Translations under genes and position numbers: made by a program
Assembly: GCA_016208315.1 (NCBI GenBank)
Contig: JACQYF010000122.1
Location: 21,673 to 85,672 of the forward strand
Origin: Chloroflexota bacterium
Lineage (GTDB): Bacteria > Chloroflexota > Anaerolineae > UBA4142
DNA length: 64,000 nucleotides
Reading direction: 5' to 3'
The notes under the pieces: model-generated
Told to the model about the DNA's origin: nothing
What the model saw: the letters and a program-made list of their open reading frames with translations, nothing else
The model's database searches: none
Shown: positions 20,669 to 28,255 of the stretch, in pieces
How the letters are laid out: every line of letters starts with the position of its first letter
Numbering within the stretch: the first letter of the stretch is position 1

Positions 20669-22023
20669 CCGATCAGACCGCCAAGCTCTTCGGCACCGAC
20701 GGCATCCGCGGGGTTGCGAACGAGTGGCCGCTGACGCCCGAATTCATCACGCGCATCGGGAGCGCGATTGGGCAGGCGCTCAAAGGCAATGGCACGCGAC
20801 CGCTCGCGCTGATTGGGCGCGATACGCGGCTCAGCGGCGAGATGATCGAGAACGCGCTCGCCGCGGGCTTGATGTCGCAAGGGTTTGATACGCTGCACCT
20901 CGGCGTGCTGACGACGCCGGGCATCGCGTTTCTTACGCATACACGCCAAGCGCGCTGCGGCATTTCGATTTCCGCATCGCACAATCCATTCGAAGATAAT
21001 GGCATCAAAGTTTTCGGGCCTGACGGATTCAAGATTCCCGACGAGCGCGAGAACGAAATCGAAAAGCTGGCCCAGTCGGCGAACAATGACAAGTACGCTG
21101 CCGAGTCCCTCGGTCGCCGCCGCGATGAAACCCAACCGCTGGACGCCTATGCGGATTTCCTGCTCGGCGCGGTCAACCGCCAACCGATCTTGCAGGGGCA
21201 GTGCGTCGTCGTGGACTGCAACAACGGCGCAACCTTCGATCTCGCGCCCCGCGTCCTGCGCGAACTGCGCGCGCAAGTGATCGCGCTCAACGACAAGCCC
21301 GACGGCGTCAACATCAATCGCGGCTACGACTCGCTCGAACCCAAGCTGCTGCGCGAGACCGTCTTGCGCGAGCGCGCGAACTGGGGCGTCCAATTCGACG
21401 GCGATGGCGACCGCTCGGTTTTCGTGGACGAGCGCGGCAACTACATAGACGGCGATTTCGTACTGGCGATTTTGGCGCGCGATTGGGCCGCGCGCGGCAA
21501 ACTGCGAACGCGCGCGGTGATTTCGACCGTGATGGCGAATATTGGCTTGGAGCGATCGCTCAAGGAAATCGGCGCAACCTTGGAACGGACCGCGGTCGGC
21601 GACCGTTGGGTGACCGAGCGCATGCGGGAGAGCGGCACGCAAATCGGCGGGGAGCAATCGGGCCACATCGTGCTGTTCGACGGCGGGCACACGACCGGCG
21701 ATGGGCTGTATACCGCGATTCGAATGGCCGAGGTGATGGCGCGGCGCAATACGTCGCTTGCCGCGCTCGCGGCGTGCATGACCAGGTATCCGCAGGTTTT
21801 GATCAACGTACGCGTGCCGCGCAAGCCGCCGTTTGAAGAGTTTCCGCAAATCCAGGCGCAGCTCGAACACGCGCAGTCGGCCCTGAGCGACAGCGCGCGC
21901 ATTTTACTGCGCTATTCGGGCACGGAGAACCTCGCGCGGGTGATGATCGAAGGGCGGGACGCGGACGCCATCACGCGCGAGGCGCAGCAAATTGCAAAGG
22001 TGATTCAAGAGACAATAAAGTAA
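20665..22023 (+). CDS. glmM: phosphoglucosamine mutase
   Basis: LFGTDGIRGVANEWPLTPEF; ISASHNPFEDNGIKVFG; start at ATG 20665 (ORF-track start is upstream and spurious). Confidence 0.95.
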   Translation: MTDQTAKLFGTDGIRGVANEWPLTPEFITRIGSAIGQALKGNGTRPLALIGRDTRLSGEMIENALAAGLMSQGFDTLHLGVLTTPGIAFLTHTRQARCGISISASHNPFEDNGIKVFGPDGFKIPDERENEIEKLAQSANNDKYAAESLGRRRDETQPLDAYADFLLGAVNRQPILQGQCVVVDCNNGATFDLAPRVLRELRAQVIALNDKPDGVNINRGYDSLEPKLLRETVLRERANWGVQFDGDGDRSVFVDERGNYIDGDFVLAILARDWAARGKLRTRAVISTVMANIGLERSLKEIGATLERTAVGDRWVTERMRESGTQIGGEQSGHIVLFDGGHTTGDGLYTAIRMAEVMARRNTSLAALAACMTRYPQVLINVRVPRKPPFEEFPQIQAQLEHAQSALSDSARILLRYSGTENLARVMIEGRDADAITREAQQIAKVIQETIK

Positions 22024-22078
22024 AACGTAAAGAGTAAAACGTAAATTTACGCCTTACGTTTTACGTTTCACGTTTTAC
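22021..22078. repeat. heptamer-period inverted array (gtaaaac units)
   Basis: gtaaaac|gtaaaga|gtaaaac|gtaaatt|tacgcct|tacgttt|tacgttt|cacgttt|tacgcat. Confidence 0.85.
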
Positions 22079-22095
22079 GCATTAGTGGAGTTCCC

Positions 22096-23523
22096 ATGTC
22101 ATCACAACCCATCAAATTCGGAACCGATGGCTGGCGCGGCGTTATTGCCGACGATTACACGTTTGAAAACCTGCGGCGCTGCTCGGAAGGCATGGCGCGG
22201 TATCTGGTCGAGACCGGGCAAAACAAACGCGGCCTCGTCATCGGCTATGACACTCGTTTCGAATCCGACCTCTTTGCGCGCGCCTCCGCCGAGGTCGTTG
22301 CCGCCCACGGCATCAAGGTTTACCTCGTAGATAAACCCACGCCCACGCCGGTTATCACTTACGCGATCCTCGACAAAAAGACCGAGGGCGCGATCAACAT
22401 CACCGCGAGCCACAATCCGCCAACTTGGCAGGGTTTCAAAGTGCGCGCCGATTACGCGGGGGCCATCGCGCCGGAAGGGCTGAAGCGCATCGAGGCGCGC
22501 ATTCCCGACTCGGGCGACGAGGTCAAACGTCTCGCGTTCGACGATGCGGTCAACCAGGGCCTGATCGAATTGTTCGATCCCGATCCGGCATTCCTCAAGA
22601 AAATCGCCACGCTCGTAAATGTCGAGCCGATCAAACAGGCGGGCCTCACCGTCGCGGTGGATTCGATGTGGGGCGCGGGCGCGGGCTGGTTCGAGAATAT
22701 CCTCGCCGGCGGCAAAACGCGCGTCGTCGAGATTCACAACGTTCGCAACCCTGCGTTCCCGGAGATGGATCATCCCGAGCCGATTCCGCCGAACGTCAAC
22801 GGCTTGATGGAACTCGTCAAGCGCGAGCACGCCGACGTCGGCATCGCCACGGACGGGGACGCGGACCGCGTGGGCGGCTCGACCGAAAAAGGTGTGTTCA
22901 TCCACCAATTGCAGATGTATGCGCTCCTCGCGCTGTATCTGCTACAAGTGCGCGGCTATCGCGGACCGATCGTCAAGACGCTGAACACCACTTCGATGCT
23001 CGAGCTGCTCGGCAAGAAATTCGGCGTGCCCGTGCATGAAACCGGCGTGGGGTTCAAGTATGTCGCGCCCAAGATGTTGGAGACGGACGCGATGATCGGC
23101 GGCGAGGAATCGGGCGGGTACGCGTTCCGCAATCACATTCCCGAACGCGATGGGATCGTCGCCGGGCTTTTCTTGATGGATTTCGTCGTCCAGACTGGCA
23201 AGAAACCGTCCCAACTGCTCGACCATCTCTTCGAACTGGTCGGCCCGCATTACTACGAGCGCATTGACACCGACTTTCCCGAAGCGCGGCGCGCGGAAAT
23301 TCTCCAGCGCTTGCGCGACGCCAAGCCGAGCGAGATCGCCGGTTTCAAAGTGACCGGCATCAACACAATGGACGGCTATAAATATTTGTTGAGCGATGGC
23401 GGCTGGCTGGTAATCCGCTTCTCCGGCACCGAGCCGATCATGCGTTTTTACGTCGAGACGACGCAGGACAACAAGCGGCAGGACGTGCTGGCCGCGGGGC
23501 TGAAGCTGGCGGGGTTAAAATAA
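22096..23523 (+). CDS. phosphoglucomutase/phosphomannomutase
   Basis: FGTDGWRGVIADDYTFEN; ITASHNPPTWQGFKV; DGDADRVGG. Confidence 0.92.
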   Translation: MSSQPIKFGTDGWRGVIADDYTFENLRRCSEGMARYLVETGQNKRGLVIGYDTRFESDLFARASAEVVAAHGIKVYLVDKPTPTPVITYAILDKKTEGAINITASHNPPTWQGFKVRADYAGAIAPEGLKRIEARIPDSGDEVKRLAFDDAVNQGLIELFDPDPAFLKKIATLVNVEPIKQAGLTVAVDSMWGAGAGWFENILAGGKTRVVEIHNVRNPAFPEMDHPEPIPPNVNGLMELVKREHADVGIATDGDADRVGGSTEKGVFIHQLQMYALLALYLLQVRGYRGPIVKTLNTTSMLELLGKKFGVPVHETGVGFKYVAPKMLETDAMIGGEESGGYAFRNHIPERDGIVAGLFLMDFVVQTGKKPSQLLDHLFELVGPHYYERIDTDFPEARRAEILQRLRDAKPSEIAGFKVTGINTMDGYKYLLSDGGWLVIRFSGTEPIMRFYVETTQDNKRQDVLAAGLKLAGLK

Positions 23524-23533
23524 GGAGAATTCA

Positions 23534-23812
23534 ATGGCTACGAGACGCTCGAAACGCTCGCAACCTAAGAAGACACGTAAAGCCACGCCCTACCCAACAC
23601 GCGGCGGCGAGAGTCTAGAAAATCGGACTCTCAAGAAACACGAGGACGAATTTCGTGGCAAGAACGTAATCGTCATCGGCACAGAAATCCACCCGATCAA
23701 AAACGGTAAGCAGGCGGCGCGCTTGCTGGAGGAATTGCGCCGGAAATATCCCAAGCGAACGCCGCTACTGACCTATGTTTGGGGAGACGAAACGTACATC
23801 TTATGCCATTGA
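23534..23812 (+). CDS. small DUF5678-like protein
   Basis: HEDEFRGKNVIVIGTEIHPIKNGKQAARLLEELRRKYPKRTPLLTYV; family by eye only. Confidence 0.5.
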   Translation: MATRRSKRSQPKKTRKATPYPTRGGESLENRTLKKHEDEFRGKNVIVIGTEIHPIKNGKQAARLLEELRRKYPKRTPLLTYVWGDETYILCH

Positions 23813-24234
23813 CCCTTCGTTTCCAAGAGATCCCATCCAAGTTGTTTGGACGTATCTATCGTCCTGTTGCAGATGTGGATTTCAAACACAAGACGAGAGA
23901 TATCTGGATTCCTATCCGACTGATCATTGACACCGGCGCCGATTACTCAGTTCTGCCGCGATCCTACGCGCTTCCGTTGGGAATTGACCTAGAACGCGAC
24001 TGCCAAGAGCATTGGACAATCGGGATCGGAGGAAGCGAAAGAATTTTTCTTTATCAGGGTCAGCAAGTACGCCTGGGCAAATATGCGCGCATCGTTCCAG
24101 TGGGATTTCTCGATCGGGAAATCGGCCCTGCGTTGTTCGGACGGCATGAGTTCCTTGAAACGTTCAAAGCCATTTTTGCAGATCATACTGTTAGATTCGT
24201 AAACCCGCGTCCCAGGAAGGCCCGTGCTCGTTGA
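23803..24234 (+). CDS. retropepsin-like aspartyl protease
   Basis: IRLIIDTGADYSVLPRSYA motif; overlaps preceding ORF by 10 nt. Confidence 0.65.
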   Translation: MPLTLRFQEIPSKLFGRIYRPVADVDFKHKTRDIWIPIRLIIDTGADYSVLPRSYALPLGIDLERDCQEHWTIGIGGSERIFLYQGQQVRLGKYARIVPVGFLDREIGPALFGRHEFLETFKAIFADHTVRFVNPRPRKARAR

Positions 24235-24994
24235 CGCCCATTGCCATTTGGATGACGAACAGTTCGGCGACGACCTCGACGCGGTCGTGGCGCGCGCCGT
24301 GGACGCGGGCGTCGTCGCGATCGTCACTGCGGGCGGGGATGTCGCGTCGAGCCAGGTGGCTGTAGCGCTTGCCGAAAAGTACGAGCAGGTCTACGCCGCA
24401 GTTGGGATTCATCCGCATCACGCTGCTTCGTTCGGCGAGACCGCGCTGAAAGAGATTCGTGCGCTTGCCCAACATCGCAAGGTCGTCGCCATCGGCGAAA
24501 TCGGGCTGGACTTTCATTACGCCGACGGCGCGCCGCGCGAGGTTCAAGAGCGAAACTTGATCGCCCATCTCGATCTGGCCGAAGAGCTAGGCAAGCCGGT
24601 TGTCATTCACGACCGCGACGCGCATCGCGCGGTGATGGATATTCTTCGACAGAGAAACGGCAAGCCGCGCGGGATGCTCCACTGCTTTTCGGGGGATTTG
24701 GAGATGGCGCGGCAGGCGATTGATCTCGGGTACTTGATCTCTTTCGCCGGGAACGTGACGTTCTCGAACGCGCGGCAGTTGCAGGCGATCGCGCGCGCGA
24801 TTACGCTGGATCGCATCTTGATCGAAACGGACGCGCCCTATCTCTCGCCAAAGCGCGGGCGGCGCAACGAGCCGGCAAACGTCGCGGAGGTCGCGGCGAA
24901 AATCGCCGAGTTGATGGGTGTCGAAGAATCCGTGGTTGCAACGACCACGGCGCAGAATAGCAAGCGACTGTTTGGCTTTCGAACAATGGAGTGA
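24224..24994 (+). CDS. tatD: TatD family DNase (GTG start)
   Basis: VDAHCHLDD, GIHPHHA, GEIGLDFHY, ETDAPYLSP. Confidence 0.95.
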   Translation: MLVDAHCHLDDEQFGDDLDAVVARAVDAGVVAIVTAGGDVASSQVAVALAEKYEQVYAAVGIHPHHAASFGETALKEIRALAQHRKVVAIGEIGLDFHYADGAPREVQERNLIAHLDLAEELGKPVVIHDRDAHRAVMDILRQRNGKPRGMLHCFSGDLEMARQAIDLGYLISFAGNVTFSNARQLQAIARAITLDRILIETDAPYLSPKRGRRNEPANVAEVAAKIAELMGVEESVVATTTAQNSKRLFGFRTME

Positions 24995-25003
24995 GAGGCA
25001 TTC

Positions 25004-25972
25004 TTGGATATTAATTCGATTCTGGCCCCGATTCAAAGCGAGCTGCAGACGGTCGAAGTGCGGCTGCGGGAGGCGATTCACGTCGAGTTTGAGCCGCTGG
25101 CGAATGTGTTCGAGACGTTGATCGGCAGCGGCGGCAAACGCATCCGTCCCGCGCTGTCCGTGCTCTCGACCAAATTCCATCCCACCGATCCCGACAAAGC
25201 GCTGACTCTGGCCATCTCGACGGAACTTGTCCACGCGGCCACACTGATCCACGACGATCTGATTGACAAGTCGCCGCTGCGCCGCGGCAGCCCGACCGTC
25301 AACTCGCGCTGGAGCGGCACCGCCACCGTACTCGCGGGCGATTTCCTGTTGGCGCGCGCCGCGGACATTGCCGCGAGTCTGGATAACTTTCGCGTGATGC
25401 GGTTATTTGCGCGGACGCTTATGGCGATCTGTGACGGCGAGATTCGCCAGGATTTCGGCGGCGCGCATTGGCCCCCGAACCGCGAAGCATACTATCGCCA
25501 CATTGACAGCAAGACGGCCTCGCTCTTTGTCGCGTGTACGGAATCCGGGGCGATCTTGAGCAGCGCGTCCGAAGATGAAATCACGGCTTTGAGAGATTTC
25601 GGCCACAACTTGGGAAGGGCCTTTCAAATCGCCGACGATATTCTGGATTTTACGGCGGATCAAAGAGCGTTGGGTAAGCCGGTCGGGAGCGACCTGCGCC
25701 AAGGGACGCTGACGCTCCCGGTCTTTTATTTCGTCGAGCAAGACCCGCGCGGCGCACAGGTCGAGGAAACGCTGCAACTCGATGCGCACGACGGTCCCGA
25801 AATGGATCGTCTTATCGAGGCCATTCGCCAATCGCCCGCGATTGCGGCCTCGAAAGCCGAAGCGCGCCGCCACGTCCAAGCGGCTCAAGAGAGTTTGACC
25901 ATCTTGCCAAACAACTCGTATCGCCAGGCCCTGCATAACCTGGCAAACTATGTCGTAGACCGAACGACCTAA
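25004..25972 (+). CDS. polyprenyl diphosphate synthase
   Basis: GGKRIRPAL, LIHDDLIDKSPLRRGSPT, IADDILDF. Confidence 0.93.
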   Translation: MDINSILAPIQSELQTVEVRLREAIHVEFEPLANVFETLIGSGGKRIRPALSVLSTKFHPTDPDKALTLAISTELVHAATLIHDDLIDKSPLRRGSPTVNSRWSGTATVLAGDFLLARAADIAASLDNFRVMRLFARTLMAICDGEIRQDFGGAHWPPNREAYYRHIDSKTASLFVACTESGAILSSASEDEITALRDFGHNLGRAFQIADDILDFTADQRALGKPVGSDLRQGTLTLPVFYFVEQDPRGAQVEETLQLDAHDGPEMDRLIEAIRQSPAIAASKAEARRHVQAAQESLTILPNNSYRQALHNLANYVVDRTT

Positions 25973-25977
25973 GCGCG

Positions 25978-26922
25978 ATGGACCTATCCATCCTGATCGT
26001 CAGTTGGAACGTGTGCGAGCTGCTGCGGCAATGCCTGTGCTCAGTCGCCAGTAGTCAGTATTCAGTAGCCAGACAAGAACATAATCTGACCACTGAAGTG
26101 ATCGTGGTGGACAATTGCTCCGCGGACGGAACCGTCGAGATGCTGCGCGCCGAGTTCCCTGAGGTTCGACTGATCGCCAACCCGCAGAACGTCGGCTTTA
26201 CGCGTGCGAACAATCAAGCCCTTGCGGTCGCGCAGGGGCGTTATCTTTTCTTGCTCAACCCTGATACGGAGGTCCGTCCCCGCGCGCTCCATACGCTCAT
26301 CGCCTACATGGACGCGCACCCGCGCGTGGGCATGATCGGCCCGCAACTGCTCTATGGCGACGGCTCAGTTCAATCTTCGCGGCGGCGCTTTCCGACGCTG
26401 GCCACCGCCTTCCTCGAATCCACCAAGCTCCAGCAATGGTTCCCACAGAACCGCGTCCTCACGCGTTACTATATGCGCGATACGCGCGACGATGCGACGC
26501 AAGAGGTAGACTGGGTCAACGGCTCGGCCATGTTCACGCGACGCGAGGTTTATGACCAGATTGGGGGATTTGACGAACGGTTCTTCATGTACTCGGAAGA
26601 ACTCGATTGGTGCTATCGCATCCAGCGCGCGGGATGGCAGATCGTCTATCTGCCGACCGCGCAGATCACGCACTACGAGGGCAAGTCGTCGGAGCAAGCG
26701 GCGGCCCAGCGCGATATCTACTTCCATTCCAGCAAGATTCGGTATTTTCGAAAATACCATGGGGCGTTCGTCGCGGAAATCTTGCGCGCGTTTCTGCTGC
26801 TGATGTTCGCGTTCCAGATCGCGGAAGAGGGCGGCAAGTGGCTGTTGGGCCACAAACGCGAAATGCGCGCCGCGCGGGTCAGGGCATATTGGCAGGTGCT
26901 GGCAAGTGGGTTAAAAAAGTGA
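25978..26922 (+). CDS. glycosyltransferase family 2
   Basis: LSILIVSWNVCELLRQCL; VVDNCSADGT; GFDERFFMYSEELDWCYR. Confidence 0.93.
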   Translation: MDLSILIVSWNVCELLRQCLCSVASSQYSVARQEHNLTTEVIVVDNCSADGTVEMLRAEFPEVRLIANPQNVGFTRANNQALAVAQGRYLFLLNPDTEVRPRALHTLIAYMDAHPRVGMIGPQLLYGDGSVQSSRRRFPTLATAFLESTKLQQWFPQNRVLTRYYMRDTRDDATQEVDWVNGSAMFTRREVYDQIGGFDERFFMYSEELDWCYRIQRAGWQIVYLPTAQITHYEGKSSEQAAAQRDIYFHSSKIRYFRKYHGAFVAEILRAFLLLMFAFQIAEEGGKWLLGHKREMRAARVRAYWQVLASGLKK

Positions 26923-26924
26923 CC

Positions 26925-28169
26925 ATGCGTGTCCTCTTCATCACTGGCGAATATCCACCCATGCAAGGCGGCGTGGGCGATTACACGCGCGAGATCGCCC
27001 ACGGGCTGGCGGCGCACGGCGCCGAGGTTCGCGTCCTCACGTCACAATTGGCAACTACCAATTACCAATTACCAATTACCAATCGCCAATTTTCCATTCG
27101 CCCGATCATCGCCAAGTGGAACTGGTCGAGTCTCCGCGTGATCTCCAATTATGTTCGTGATTTCGCGCCCGACATCGTCAACATCCAGTACCAGACCGGC
27201 GCGTACGCGATGCACCCGGCCATCAATTTTCTCCCGCGCATGCTGCGATTTCCCTTCTTTCCCTCATTTCCCAAATTTGTCGTCACCTTCCACGACCTCC
27301 GCATCCCTTACCTCTTCCCCAAAGCCGGCCCCCTCCGCGAATGGGTCACGCGCGAGCTGGCTCGATCGTGCCACGCCGTAATCGCGACCAACGCCGAAGA
27401 CTATTCCAAGCTTTCGCCTTTTAACTTGAGACTTTTGACTTGTATCCCCATCGGCTCCAACATACCAACCATCGAGCCGCAGGACTATCGCCGTTCCGAG
27501 TGGCGCGCCCAACTTGGCGTATCGGATGGAGAATTGCTGCTGTGCCATTTCGGTTTTGTGAACGCGCGCAAAGGATGCGATACGCTCGTCCGCGCGCTCG
27601 CCATGTTGCCGAATGCGAAACTCTTGATGATGGGCGGGCAGACCGGCGCGAGCGATCCGACGAATGTGGCGCAACTTGCTCAACTCCAATCCTTGATCGC
27701 CGAACTCGGCTTGACGGAGCGCGTGCGCTGGACCGGCTACACGCCGCCGGAGGTGGTCACCGCAAATTTCCGCGCCGCGGATCTCTGCGTCCTGCCGTAT
27801 CGCGAAGGCGCGTCGTATCAACACGGCACGCTGATGGCCGCGCTCGCGCACGCGATGCCGATTGTAACCACCGCCTCACCCCCTACCCCCCTTCCCCCTC
27901 CCCCCTCTCCTGGAACGAAGTTCAGTTCCAGGAGAGGGGGGAGGGGGACCGAGGGGGAGGGGGGTGAGGTCACATTGAGTGATAGTCACAATTGCCTCTT
28001 GGTTTCCCCCGACGATCCGCACGCGCTTGCGCAAGCCATTCAGCGCGCGGCTGGCTCGCCGGAATTGCGCGCGCGGCTCAGCCGTGGCGCGTGTGACCTC
28101 GCGCAGCATTTCACCTGGTACAAAATCGTCCAACAATACCTCGAATTGTTCAACCACCTAACCATCTAA
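26925..28169 (+). CDS. glycosyltransferase family 4 containing several in-frame repeat arrays
   Basis: MRVLFITGEYPPMQGGVGDYTREIAHGLAAHG...; PYREGASYQHGTLMAALAHAMPIV; low-complexity insert SPPTPLPPPPSPGTKFSSRRGGRGTEGEGGE. Confidence 0.88.
   Translation: MRVLFITGEYPPMQGGVGDYTREIAHGLAAHGAEVRVLTSQLATTNYQLPITNRQFSIRPIIAKWNWSSLRVISNYVRDFAPDIVNIQYQTGAYAMHPAINFLPRMLRFPFFPSFPKFVVTFHDLRIPYLFPKAGPLREWVTRELARSCHAVIATNAEDYSKLSPFNLRLLTCIPIGSNIPTIEPQDYRRSEWRAQLGVSDGELLLCHFGFVNARKGCDTLVRALAMLPNAKLLMMGGQTGASDPTNVAQLAQLQSLIAELGLTERVRWTGYTPPEVVTANFRAADLCVLPYREGASYQHGTLMAALAHAMPIVTTASPPTPLPPPPSPGTKFSSRRGGRGTEGEGGEVTLSDSHNCLLVSPDDPHALAQAIQRAAGSPELRARLSRGACDLAQHFTWYKIVQQYLELFNHLTI
27874..27969. repeat. C/G-rich octamer inverted array inserted in frame (96 bp) in glycosyltransferase
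   Basis: cctcaccccctaccccccttccccctcccccctctcctggaac...gttccaggagagggggga...gggggtgagg. Confidence 0.9.
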
Positions 28170-28208
28170 CCACCTAACGACCCAACCACCCAACCACCTA
28201 ACCACCTC
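28155..28208. repeat. octamer-period tandem array (aaccacct units)
   Basis: aaccacct|aaccatct|aaccacct|aacgaccc|aaccaccc|aaccacct|aaccacct. Confidence 0.85.
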
Positions 28209-28255
28209 CCTTGCGCCGTTTTTCGATTTTTGTTGTATAATACAAATGTTCCAAA

